DNA of 64,000 bases, from assembly GCA_018660265.1 (NCBI GenBank), contig JABJKS010000012.1:62001-126000 (forward strand), written 5' to 3'. Numbering within the stretch: the first letter of the stretch is position 1; every line of letters begins with the position of its first letter. The notes beneath the pieces are model-generated. The model was not told where the DNA came from. It searched no databases and was given only the letters and a program-made list of their open reading frames with translations. This DNA is from Rhodospirillaceae bacterium. GTDB taxonomy: Bacteria > Pseudomonadota > Alphaproteobacteria > GCA-2731375. Position numbers and translations under genes: made by a program. Positions 9,099 to 17,403 of this stretch are shown here, piece by piece.

Positions 9099-9956
9099 CT
9101 ATAAATTTGACTTAATGCCGCTGGAGATAGTGGTGCGCTGCATCAGGCGGTGATGGCGGGCCGCATCAAATTCGGTGGCGCGATGGACGGCGGCTTGGTT
9201 GTCCCAGATAAGAACGTCGTCCTGTTGCCATTCGTGGCGATAGGAATTCTCGGGCCGGGTGGCGCGCGCCAACAGATCATCCAACAGCGCGCGGCTTTCA
9301 TCTTCCGGCCAGCCCACCACGCATTTGGCATGCAACCCGATCATGACAGACTTCAAACCGTTGGCGGGGTTGGTGCGCACCAGGCGATGGCGGGCCGGTT
9401 TCATGCCGGCTAGCTCTTCCTTTGTGAAGGTAAAGCCCACCACGCCACGGGAATGGGCAAAGTCATGCTCGATCACCAGATCCTCAATCTCCTGCTTTTG
9501 CTTTTCACTAAGGCTGGCATATGCGGCCCTGGTGGATGCCAGTTCCGTCGCGCCGCCTTCGGGTGGCACAACCCGCGCGGTCAATATGGAACAGAGCGAG
9601 GGGGTGGGTTTGAAGGTACTATCAGCATGCCACAGCATATTGGCCTTTTGATAAAACATCCGCCGATCATCGGCCGGAATGACGTCGCCTGATTTGATGT
9701 CCAGGTTGGATTGCCGGGCAAACGGTGTGCCGGAAGCAGGATTGACGCCGCGCGTGCCTTCCAGATGACCGAACCATTCACTGAAGGCGATCTGCTGTTC
9801 ATCAGTCATGGCTTGATCGGAAAATATCAATACCTGATGTTCATCGAAGGCGGCGCGGATCGCAGTAAAGGTCGCTTCGTCCAGAGGTTGATTGATGTTG
9901 ACGCCGGAAACGCGCGCACAGAATGTGGCCATTACAGGCGATATGGTCAACGACAT
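9099..9956 (-). CDS. TauD/TfdA-family Fe(II)/2-oxoglutarate dioxygenase
   Basis: The start at 9956 has GGAAGG 7 nt upstream, giving 285 residues. The iron-binding facial triad is visible as H110-x-D112 in WHADSTF and H258 in AAVHRATEF. The Arg-rich segment after residue 268 (ARHHR) supplies the 2-oxoglutarate-binding arginine. Family members hydroxylate sulfonates, phenoxyacetates and related compounds and so release the heteroatom. The gene sits at the end of the catabolic island, divergent from metA. The substrate is unknown. Confidence 0.9.
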   Translation of the reverse strand: MSLTISPVMATFCARVSGVNINQPLDEATFTAIRAAFDEHQVLIFSDQAMTDEQQIAFSEWFGHLEGTRGVNPASGTPFARQSNLDIKSGDVIPADDRRMFYQKANMLWHADSTFKPTPSLCSILTARVVPPEGGATELASTRAAYASLSEKQKQEIEDLVIEHDFAHSRGVVGFTFTKEELAGMKPARHRLVRTNPANGLKSVMIGLHAKCVVGWPEDESRALLDDLLARATRPENSYRHEWQQDDVLIWDNQAAVHRATEFDAARHHRLMQRTTISSGIKSNL

Positions 9957-10116
9957 TGAATATCCTTCCGGCTCGGGAAACAACGCACACTAATCTTTGA
10001 TAGCATGGCCAGCCGGGACGATCCAGATAGCCATTTCTTGTCCCTCGCCATCGTGTTATTGAGCTTTCGCCGGGTCGATGCAGATCCGGGTGGGGCCAGA
10101 TGGGAAACGTAGGCGA

Positions 10117-11055
10117 ATGCCCATAAAAATACCGGACAATCTTCCAGCTCAGGCAACGCTGGAACAGGAAGGCGTTCTGCTGATTACGGAGCAGGCCGCG
10201 GTACGCCAGGACGTGCGTCCGCTTGAAATTGCCCTGCTGAACCTGATGCCGGAAAAAATCAAGACAGAAACACAGATTGCCCGCCTGCTCGGCGTCACCC
10301 CGTTGCAGATCGAATTAACCTTGATCTCCACCTCCTCCTACGCGCCCAAGAACACCTCGGCCGAACATATGCTGGCCTTTTACCGTCCGTGGGATGAGAT
10401 GCGGGATCGTAAGTTCGATGGCCTGATCATTACCGGCGCGCCGGTGGAGACATTTCCCTATCAAGACGTGGCTTATTGGCAGGAATTGACAGAGATATTC
10501 GACTGGACGCAAAGCCATGTTCAGGAGACTTTTAATATCTGCTGGGCCGGACAGGCGGCGTTGCAACATTTCTATGGCGTGCCGAAACACAATTTGACGG
10601 AAAAGATGTTCGGCGTTTTCCCTCATCGCATCCACCGCTTTGAGGGCGTGCAAGATAGCCTGCTACGCGGCTTCAATGATGAAATCCCGGTGCCTGTCAG
10701 TCGTCACGCAGAAGTTCGCCAGGAAGACCTGCCACCCGACGCCGGGTTGAAGGTTCTTTTGGCGTCTGAAGAAGCCGGCCTGTGTCTGATCCGTGACGAA
10801 GCGCGCCGGCAGGTTTATATGTTCAATCACCTGGAATATGACACCAATACCCTGGCTGGTGAGTATGAACGTGACGCCGCCGCCGGTATGGAAACCGCCG
10901 TTCCCGCCTATTATTATCCTGACAATGATCCCGCCCAAATGCCCATCAATCGCTGGCGGGCCAATGCCAACGTGTTATTCGGCAACTGGATCAATGAAAT
11001 CTATAGCTCAACATCATTCGAGCTGTCGGGCATTCCGGCGATCCGAAAGATTTAG
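10117..11055 (+). CDS. metA: Homoserine O-acyltransferase MetA (predicted acetyl-CoA specific)
   Basis: The 312-residue enzyme has the MetA catalytic residues at family positions: Cys142 in NICWAG, then the His-x-Glu pair in FNHLEYD (238/240). It activates homoserine for methionine synthesis. Position 111, which separates succinyl- (Gly) from acetyl-CoA (Glu) users in this family, is Glu here (GAPVE), so the product is probably O-acetylhomoserine. The start is set at MPIKIPDNLP, the family N-terminus; an upstream in-frame ATG at 10078 would add 13 residues. No convincing SAM riboswitch was found upstream. Confidence 0.95.
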   Translation: MPIKIPDNLPAQATLEQEGVLLITEQAAVRQDVRPLEIALLNLMPEKIKTETQIARLLGVTPLQIELTLISTSSYAPKNTSAEHMLAFYRPWDEMRDRKFDGLIITGAPVETFPYQDVAYWQELTEIFDWTQSHVQETFNICWAGQAALQHFYGVPKHNLTEKMFGVFPHRIHRFEGVQDSLLRGFNDEIPVPVSRHAEVRQEDLPPDAGLKVLLASEEAGLCLIRDEARRQVYMFNHLEYDTNTLAGEYERDAAAGMETAVPAYYYPDNDPAQMPINRWRANANVLFGNWINEIYSSTSFELSGIPAIRKI

Positions 11056-11199
11056 CCTCGGCATCCTCGGTGTCGTAATATGGCCGGTATTTAGTTGATA
11101 CTTAGAATTAGTAGAATTGCCAACTTATGGGTGTATGCTGCTCAGGACAAATAGGGCGGGGTTGCCCTTTGTCGAATTTCAATGGGGATAAGCCGCATA

Positions 11200-11313
11200 A
11201 TGTCTAGGAAATTTGTCCTAATACTTACCGAGTATTATCTGCCGCTGATTTCGTGCGAGGCACCCTTGTCGCTGCGAAGGAAAGCCCTAAATGATCAAAT
11301 AATAAACCAATGA
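11200..11313 (+). CDS. Possible 37-residue leader ORF overlapping the kinase start
   Basis: A short open frame begins at ATG 11200, about 10 nt after GGGGAT, and stops in an ATGA overlap with the histidine kinase start at 11310. The product has a hydrophobic centre and no recognisable family. The overlap suggests translational coupling, but a frame this short could be chance. Confidence 0.25.
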   Translation: MSRKFVLILTEYYLPLISCEAPLSLRRKALNDQIINQ

Positions 11314-11732
11314 CAAAAAGCGAAACCATATCTTCGGTCAAAACGGATCCGGCAAAGGACCTTTTGATTCAAGAGAACACGATGCTGCGGGATGCGCTGA
11401 ACGCCATCTCTGATGGCTTCGTTGTATTTGATGCAGATGATGTTGTTATTGCGTTCAATAAAAAGCACCAGGAACTTTTTCCATCCTTAGCACCCTCTCT
11501 CAAGATCGGGGTGGCCTACAAAGATTTGCTGCGTGCGCAGGCGGAAAGCGGACAGATCGAAGTCGCCCGTGGGCGCGAAGAGGAATGGGTTCAGGAATGG
11601 GCAGAACGCCATCAAGTTGCCGATGGCACGCCCAGAGAACAAATTTTTGCCAATGGCAAAATAATGCGCCTGAATGAATACCGCACGTCGTTCGGGGCAT
11701 CGTGGCTGTTCGAACGGATATCACCGACCTGA
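11310..11732 (+). CDS. PAS sensor histidine kinase, N-terminal fragment (frameshifted)
   Basis: This frame encodes a first PAS-type domain (residues ~20-135: NAISDGFVVFDADD, then the PAS core) and should run into the kinase encoded one frame over. The expected continuation, G-I-V-A-V-R-T-D-I-T-D-L, is present in the next frame, so the stop at 11732 comes from a frameshift, not a true end. The break maps to the run of four G at 11694-11697: a fifth G would restore one continuous ~640-residue protein. It may be a sequencing error, a real mutation or a switchable tract. Confidence 0.75.
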   Translation: MTKSETISSVKTDPAKDLLIQENTMLRDALNAISDGFVVFDADDVVIAFNKKHQELFPSLAPSLKIGVAYKDLLRAQAESGQIEVARGREEEWVQEWAERHQVADGTPREQIFANGKIMRLNEYRTSFGASWLFERISPT

Positions 11733-13228
11733 AAATGATGCAGCGGCAGTTGCAGGAGAGCGAATTCAAGTTTCGAACCCTGCTTGAAACCGCGCCAATT
11801 CCGCTGGTCCTGATATCGAATGGCAAATATATCTACGCGAATGAAAAAACATACTCCCTATTTGGCGTGCCCGATGGGGAGTTGCTCGGTCGGGAGACAA
11901 AGGAATTCTATGCTGATCCCGAAGCCCATGCGCGGGCTTTGGCATTGTTGACGAAAGAAGGGCGGGTAGAGAGCCTGGAGGTGGAAATTCAACGCGGCGA
12001 TGGGGCGCTAATTTGGATAACCGTAAGTTCCGCGCCGATCATCTATGATGGCGAGCCTTCGGTTTTTGCCGGTATGATCGATATAACCGCCGCTAAGCAG
12101 TTTGAAGAAGCTTTGTTGGAAAGCGAAAGGCGGTTTCGCGCCATTGCAGAAAGTTCTCCCATACCATTGATCATCACGAAACAGAGTGATGGCGAAATAT
12201 TGTATGCCAACGCTCAAACCAAACTCGTGTTGGAAAGAGAGGAAGTCGATATCATTGGCAAATCCGTCGCCTCATTCATGGAGGACCCTGCCGGCCGCGA
12301 GAGCCGCGCGACGGCAATTGCCGAAAAAGGCTATCTGGATCGCGATGAGATTATAATGCGACTCCCGGATGGCACCAGTTTCCCGACGGTCCATTCATTG
12401 CGTTCTATTATCTTTGACGGCGTGCCAGCCATCGTCGGTGCCTTCATGGATATCACCGAACAGCGGAGAGCTGAACTGGACCTTCGCCAGGCCAAGGAGG
12501 AGGCGGAGGCGGCAAATGCTACGAAATCACAATTTCTTGCAGTGATGAGCCATGAATTGCGCACCCCGCTTAATGCGATCATCGGATTTTCTGAGATGAT
12601 GACGCAGAAGGTTTTCGGGCCTCTCGGACACGAACGCTACGGCGACTATGCGGTGGATATTCATGATAGCGGCACCCACCTTCTGGAACTGTTGACCGAT
12701 ATCCTCGATCTTTCCCGGATCGAAGCTGGGCATATGAAGCGGGAAGAGACGGTGGTGAATATTTCCTCCGTCGTTCAGGAATGTATTGGTTTCGTCCAGA
12801 TGCGAGCCCGTGAGAATAACGTCGATATTCGTACACATGCTTTTGATGCCGCCCCGAAATTACTGGCGGATAACAAGCAAGCCAAACAGATCGTGCTTAA
12901 CCTTTTGACCAATGCCGTTAAATACACGACGCCGGGAACGGGTATAAATATCTATTGGGCCATCAAGGCGAGCGGCGAGTTGGAATTGCGTATTGTAGAT
13001 AAGGGCCCTGGCATACCGAGCTTGGACATAGAACGCATTCTGGAACCGTTTACCCGCCTTGAGAGCCCGCATACCAGTCGCGTCGAAGGTTCCGGGCTGG
13101 GCCTTGCCATTGCAAAAAGCCTTGTCGAAGGGCACGGCGGACGGTTGGACATTGTCAGTGACGTCGGTCGCGGCACCGAGGCAATCGTTGTTTTCCCTGC
13201 GGATCGTGTGCAAGGCGACAACGACTGA
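11702..13228 (+). CDS. PAS-PAS sensor histidine kinase, C-terminal fragment (frameshifted)
   Basis: This frame encodes two further PAS domains (residues ~17-135 and ~140-260), a DHp helix with the phospho-accepting His in VMSHELRTPLN, and a complete HATPase: N box LLTNAVKY, G1 DKGPGIP, G2 GSGLGLAI. No transmembrane segment is seen, so the sensor is cytoplasmic. The ATG at 11702 is only the first Met after the frameshift; the coding signal extends a few codons upstream. No response regulator gene is adjacent, so its output partner lies elsewhere. Confidence 0.85.
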   Translation: MAVRTDITDLKMMQRQLQESEFKFRTLLETAPIPLVLISNGKYIYANEKTYSLFGVPDGELLGRETKEFYADPEAHARALALLTKEGRVESLEVEIQRGDGALIWITVSSAPIIYDGEPSVFAGMIDITAAKQFEEALLESERRFRAIAESSPIPLIITKQSDGEILYANAQTKLVLEREEVDIIGKSVASFMEDPAGRESRATAIAEKGYLDRDEIIMRLPDGTSFPTVHSLRSIIFDGVPAIVGAFMDITEQRRAELDLRQAKEEAEAANATKSQFLAVMSHELRTPLNAIIGFSEMMTQKVFGPLGHERYGDYAVDIHDSGTHLLELLTDILDLSRIEAGHMKREETVVNISSVVQECIGFVQMRARENNVDIRTHAFDAAPKLLADNKQAKQIVLNLLTNAVKYTTPGTGINIYWAIKASGELELRIVDKGPGIPSLDIERILEPFTRLESPHTSRVEGSGLGLAIAKSLVEGHGGRLDIVSDVGRGTEAIVVFPADRVQGDND

Positions 13229-13291
13229 AATCGCGATGTAGGCCAAATTGGACGTGGCCGTGTATCACCCAAATGAAGGCGTGGAAAACCG

Positions 13292-13333
13292 CCATTGCGG
13301 GCACAGCGGGTTGTCCCGTCGTGCCCGCAATGG
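13292..13333. terminator. Long hairpin between convergent kinase and boxB genes
   Basis: CCATTGCGGGCAC at 13292-13304 is perfectly complementary to 13321-13333, and an inner GCGGG/CCCGT pairing closes most of the loop. It lies between two converging stops. On the minus strand, TTTT follows closely, consistent with a terminator for that strand; on the plus strand no T-run follows. Confidence 0.65.
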
Positions 13334-13342
13334 TGAATGCAC

Positions 13343-14773
13343 CTAATTCATCCGGACGTATTCGAAATCAACCGGTTGGTTGTTGATGCCGCGCGCGGGT
13401 GGTGCGATCCAGGCAGCGTACTTGCCGGGTTCCGTTACCGGTTGCATCAGGCTGATGACATAGGCCCTGTCGGCATCGGTCGGCAGCCAATTGCCATGCT
13501 GTTCGGTCCAGGCGGCTTCGGTAATGACTTGGCCGTTCGGGCTGACACGCACGCCGCCGGTGTTCGCCAAATTGAAGCTGCCGATCTGGCGGTTAAAGGC
13601 GCGATGAGGCAGACTTAATTCAAAATCGATCCCGGCCCGTTTGATGATCTGGTTCCAGCGCCGCACGCCACGATCACAATCGGTGACGTAATCATCGCGC
13701 AGACGTTCGTTGATCACCGTCAGGGCATTGTCCTGATTGGTGACGAATTTTTCGCCCTCCAATTCCATAATTGGGTATTGATCGTTGCCCAGTTTGTGAT
13801 CGTCGTCGATCTTGGTCTCTTCAAACCGGCCCTTCAGGCCCATGGCGTAAAAATTCGCCGCGTTGGTGGAGCGTTCGGAACCGAACAGATCCACGGAGAC
13901 CGAGAAGTGGAAGTTCAGGTATTTCTGAATGGTCGGCAGATCTATGCCGCCCATGGCCCGGACTTTGTCTTCGCCGTGTTCATTGATCAATTCGCAAGCC
14001 CGCTGGATCACACGGCCCACGCCGGTCTCACCCACGAACATATGATGGGCTTCCTCCGTCAACATGAAGCGGCAGGTGCGCGACAGGGGATCAAAGCCGC
14101 TTTCCGCCAGGGAGGCCAATTGATACTTGCCGTCCCGGTCGGTGAAGTATGTGAACATGTAAAAGGACAGCCAATCCGGCGTCTCTTCATTGAAGGCGCC
14201 CAGGATGCGTGGCTTGTCCACATCACCTGAATGGCGTTGCAGCATGGCATCCGCCTCGTCCCGGCCATCACGGCCGAAATAGCCGTGCAGTAAATAGACC
14301 ATGGCCCAAAGATGGCGGCCTTCCTCCACATTGACCTGGAACAGATTGCGCAGGTCATAAAGCGAAGGTGCTGTAAAACCCAAGGCGCGCTGTTGTTCCA
14401 CGGATGCCGGTTCGGTATCGCCCTGGGTGACGATCAGGCGGCGCAACTGGCCGCGATATTCGCCGGGGACTTCCTGCCAAGCATCTTCGCCCTGATGCTC
14501 GCCGAAATTGACTTTGCGGCCTTCCTCACGTTCGGCGAGAAAGATGCCCCAACGATAGTCGGGCATTTTGACATAGCCGAAATTGGCCCAGCCTTTGGAA
14601 TCCACACTAATCGCCGTACGCAGATAGACGTCATGGGCCTGGAATTCAGTCGGCCCCATTTCCTGCCACCATTTCAGGTAGTTGGGTTGCCAGGCCTCCA
14701 GGGCCCGTTGCAAGCGCCGGTCTTCGGACAAATCAACATTGTTGGGAATGGTTTCTTGATAATCAATGGCCAT
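13343..14773 (-). CDS. boxB: Benzoyl-CoA 2,3-epoxidase, oxygenase subunit BoxB
   Basis: The start at 14773 follows an AGGAGG site and gives 476 residues, the usual BoxB length. Two E-x-x-H diiron motifs are visible at residues 151-154 (VEEGRHLW) and 241-244 (TEEAHHMF). BoxB is a class I diiron enzyme that inserts one O2 oxygen into benzoyl-CoA to give the 2,3-epoxide. It lies 4 bp downstream of boxC in the same operon, under the duplicated operator upstream of boxC. The usual NADPH reductase gene boxA is not in this window. Confidence 0.97.
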   Translation of the reverse strand: MAIDYQETIPNNVDLSEDRRLQRALEAWQPNYLKWWQEMGPTEFQAHDVYLRTAISVDSKGWANFGYVKMPDYRWGIFLAEREEGRKVNFGEHQGEDAWQEVPGEYRGQLRRLIVTQGDTEPASVEQQRALGFTAPSLYDLRNLFQVNVEEGRHLWAMVYLLHGYFGRDGRDEADAMLQRHSGDVDKPRILGAFNEETPDWLSFYMFTYFTDRDGKYQLASLAESGFDPLSRTCRFMLTEEAHHMFVGETGVGRVIQRACELINEHGEDKVRAMGGIDLPTIQKYLNFHFSVSVDLFGSERSTNAANFYAMGLKGRFEETKIDDDHKLGNDQYPIMELEGEKFVTNQDNALTVINERLRDDYVTDCDRGVRRWNQIIKRAGIDFELSLPHRAFNRQIGSFNLANTGGVRVSPNGQVITEAAWTEQHGNWLPTDADRAYVISLMQPVTEPGKYAAWIAPPARGINNQPVDFEYVRMN

Positions 14774-14777
14774 GGGA

Positions 14778-16427
14778 TCAAACCCTCCTTTTATCGAATT
14801 CACTACGTTGGCCGCTGCCGTACAGGGGCAGCGCGCCCGTTTCGCCAACCGCATTGGGGCGCTGGAAGATCCAGTTCTGCCAGGCGGAGAGGCGGGAGAA
14901 AATTTTGCTTTCCATCGTTTCCGGGCCGCCGAAACGCAAGTTCGCTTCCATGCCGGTCAGTGCGTCCGGGGAAAAGACGGCGCGTTCCTCAATGGCGATG
15001 CGGACTTCGTCTTCCCAATCAATGTCATCGGGGGCGAAGGTGACCAGGCCGGCCGCTTCCGCCGTCAGGGCGTCCATGGCCTCACCCTGGCGCTGTTCTA
15101 GGGCGGCAATCGTTTCCTCTTCATCCAGAAAGCGGGATTGCAATCGGGTCAGGCCGTTGACCATTTCATAAGGGCCGAAGTTCATCGCCGTAAGCGAGGC
15201 CAGGGCAGGCGGGCGGTTATCCCCTTCAAACTGGCCGTCCAGCATATAGCTGCGGTCAGCCGCCAGGGCCAGCTCCAACAAAGTGCCTGTGAAACAAGAC
15301 GCCGGCTCTATCAAGGCGTAGATGCTGCGTGAGGTGACATCGATCCGCTTTAGGGTGCGTTTGAGGTACAGGGTCACTTCGCGTACCAGCCAATGATCCC
15401 TATGTGCCGCCAAGGCTGCATCGTGGGCGGCCATCAAGTCGCAGTCGCCACTGGTTTGAAAAATCCAGGTGCCGATTTCGTTCTCGTTGGTGCGCAGATG
15501 CAGGATGGCGTCATCCAGTTCCCGGGCCAGACGCAAAGGCCAATATTCCGCACCTTGGGCTTGGATGGCGTCGGTGCCTTCGGGCGGTGCTTCCGCCGGG
15601 CCCTGAATGGCAATGGTTGCGGCACCCTGGGTGCGATCAATCTCGATTGTCAGGGTCGAATAGCTGACGTTGTCGCCATCGATGGTGCGCTGCAGGGGCG
15701 TCAAGGCGATGCCCTTGGCCGCAGCCGGGCGGTCCGATGCAGCAACGGCCTGGGCCGTGCGATTGGCCACGGCGTCATCGTATTTGGAGCGTGGAGCGAT
15801 TTCATCGATCAAACGCCAGTCCACGGCCCGTTGACCGCGCATGCCTTCTTCAAGGGTGCAGAACACATCGGCCCGGTCCCGGCGTACCTTGCGCTTGTCT
15901 GACAGGCGGGTCAGACCGCCGGTGCCAGGCAGGACGGCCAGCAGGGGAACTTCGGGCAAAGATACCGTGGTCGAACCGTCATCGATCATGACAATTTGTT
16001 CGCAAGACAAGGCCAGTTCATAGCCGCCACCGGCGCAGGGTCCGTTCACGGCTGCAATATATGTCTGGCCGGAGTGGGCCGAGGCATCTTCGATGCTGTT
16101 GCGGGTTTCGTTGGTGAATTTGCAGAAATTGACTTTGTGGTCATGCGAGGAGGTTGCCAGCATGCGGATGTTGGCACCGGCGCAAAAAATTCGCTCCTTG
16201 GCGGACGTCATGACCACGGCGGCAACTTCCGGGTGTTCAAACCGCAGACGCTGAACAGCGTCGTAAAGTTCAATATCTACGCCCAGGTCATAGGAGTTCA
16301 GTTTTAGCTCATAGCCGTCCCGCAGGCCGCCGCCCTCGTCCACGGACATGGCAAGGGTCGCCACCCTGCCGTCCACGGAAAGTTGCCAATGGCGATAGGA
16401 TGCCGGCTCTGTGCGGAATTCAATCAT
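14778..16427 (-). CDS. boxC: Benzoyl-CoA-dihydrodiol lyase BoxC (epoxide ring cleavage)
   Basis: The start at 16427 (MIEFRTEPASYRHW) is preceded by GGGGAGC and gives 549 residues. BoxC belongs to the crotonase superfamily and cleaves 2,3-epoxybenzoyl-CoA hydrolytically to dehydroadipyl-CoA semialdehyde plus formate. The N-terminal half has crotonase oxyanion-hole segments: FCAGANIRML and NGPCAGGGYELAL. The C-terminal half continues the BoxC-specific region (WIFQTSGD, GTLLELALAADRSYML). It is the first gene of the boxCB operon, with paired palindromic operators 26-70 bp upstream of its start. Confidence 0.97.
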   Translation of the reverse strand: MIEFRTEPASYRHWQLSVDGRVATLAMSVDEGGGLRDGYELKLNSYDLGVDIELYDAVQRLRFEHPEVAAVVMTSAKERIFCAGANIRMLATSSHDHKVNFCKFTNETRNSIEDASAHSGQTYIAAVNGPCAGGGYELALSCEQIVMIDDGSTTVSLPEVPLLAVLPGTGGLTRLSDKRKVRRDRADVFCTLEEGMRGQRAVDWRLIDEIAPRSKYDDAVANRTAQAVAASDRPAAAKGIALTPLQRTIDGDNVSYSTLTIEIDRTQGAATIAIQGPAEAPPEGTDAIQAQGAEYWPLRLARELDDAILHLRTNENEIGTWIFQTSGDCDLMAAHDAALAAHRDHWLVREVTLYLKRTLKRIDVTSRSIYALIEPASCFTGTLLELALAADRSYMLDGQFEGDNRPPALASLTAMNFGPYEMVNGLTRLQSRFLDEEETIAALEQRQGEAMDALTAEAAGLVTFAPDDIDWEDEVRIAIEERAVFSPDALTGMEANLRFGGPETMESKIFSRLSAWQNWIFQRPNAVGETGALPLYGSGQRSEFDKRRV

Positions 16428-16451
16428 GCGTCTTGCTCCCCATTTATAATA

Positions 16452-16495
16452 GGCATTATAATGCATAATTAATCAAGATAAAGCATTATTTCGCA
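16452..16495. promoter_or_regulatory. Two BoxR-type operators upstream of boxC
   Basis: GCATTATAATGC at 16453-16464 is a perfect palindrome and, with the flanking base, a near-perfect TGCA-N6-TGCA. A degenerate copy, GCATTATTTCGC, starts exactly 30 bp away at 16483, about three helical turns. BzdR/BoxR regulators of benzoate clusters are known to bind TGCA-N6-TGCA palindromes. A matching pair sits at the boxR/flavodoxin promoter. Binding is inferred. Confidence 0.7.
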
Positions 16496-16506
16496 TACGA
16501 GCAAAA

Positions 16507-17403
16507 TTAATGCTTGTGACGGTCGCCAACCTCAACTTGTTTATGAACGCCTTCCCGATAGATAATATAGATCCCGGTGGCAATCAGGATGGCCGCCCCG
16601 ATCAGGGTCCATCGATCCGGCAGGTCGTCGAATACCAGATAACCAAACAAGGTGTTCCACAACAACGCGGTATAGGACAAGGGGGCCAGTACAGCGACGG
16701 GGGCGAATTCAAACGACTTGATCAAGGCGTAATGGCCCACGCCGCCGAGGACACCTAATCCGGCCAGCAGGAACCATAGTATAGGAGACACGCCCGCCTG
16801 CCAGAAGAATGGCACGATAACGCTGCCTATGACGGCACCGACGGCGGCGGATATGAATAATGTGGTAATGGGATCATCCGTATCGGACAGCATCCGGGTC
16901 ATGATTTGATACAGCGCATATGCCAGGGCGAGCACCAGCAACATCCAGGCAGCCCAATGGACAACGCCGAGGCCCGGTCGAACGATCACCATGGCACCTA
17001 TGAAACCGATGGCCACGGCCGTCCATCGACGCTTCCCCACAGTTTCCGATAACAGGGGTACGCTAAGTGCGGTGACCATCAAGGGGGAGACGAAACTGAT
17101 CGCGACGGCATCTGCGAGCGGCATGTATTGAATGGCCACAAAGAAGATATAGGTGCAGATCACCAACAATACTGAGCGAACGATTTGCTGCACCGGCTTT
17201 CGGGTTCGAACCAGCTTCCACCGTCGCCGGGGCCAGAATATGGCGGCCATAATAATGAACTGAAAAAAGTACCTGGCCCAGACGATCTGCGGCACGGGCA
17301 CGGATTGCCCCAGATATTTCGCAAGCAGGTCCATCACCGCCAGAATAAACATCGCCAATAAGGCCAGGACGATGCCGGGAAGCTGGTTCTGACCCACCTT
17401 CAT
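16507..17403 (-). CDS. EamA/DMT-family transporter (paralogue 2)
   Basis: The 298-residue protein has about ten hydrophobic helices in two EamA repeats. It shares many identical blocks with the adjacent upstream gene (QYMPLADAV, SFVSPL, VTALSVPLL, NTLFGYLVF), so the pair arose by tandem duplication. Its start overlaps the upstream stop (17400-17403). It ends 80 bp before boxC, but boxC has its own operator region. The family exports or imports small metabolites; the substrate is unknown. Confidence 0.88.
   Translation of the reverse strand: MKVGQNQLPGIVLALLAMFILAVMDLLAKYLGQSVPVPQIVWARYFFQFIIMAAIFWPRRRWKLVRTRKPVQQIVRSVLLVICTYIFFVAIQYMPLADAVAISFVSPLMVTALSVPLLSETVGKRRWTAVAIGFIGAMVIVRPGLGVVHWAAWMLLVLALAYALYQIMTRMLSDTDDPITTLFISAAVGAVIGSVIVPFFWQAGVSPILWFLLAGLGVLGGVGHYALIKSFEFAPVAVLAPLSYTALLWNTLFGYLVFDDLPDRWTLIGAAILIATGIYIIYREGVHKQVEVGDRHKH

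Noticed and set aside
9984-10116. SAM-II riboswitch upstream of metA
   Set aside because: A CATCG/CGATG stem (10049-10080) is in the right place, but the conserved pseudoknot strand and the downstream GCTAAA-type segment of SAM-II are missing.
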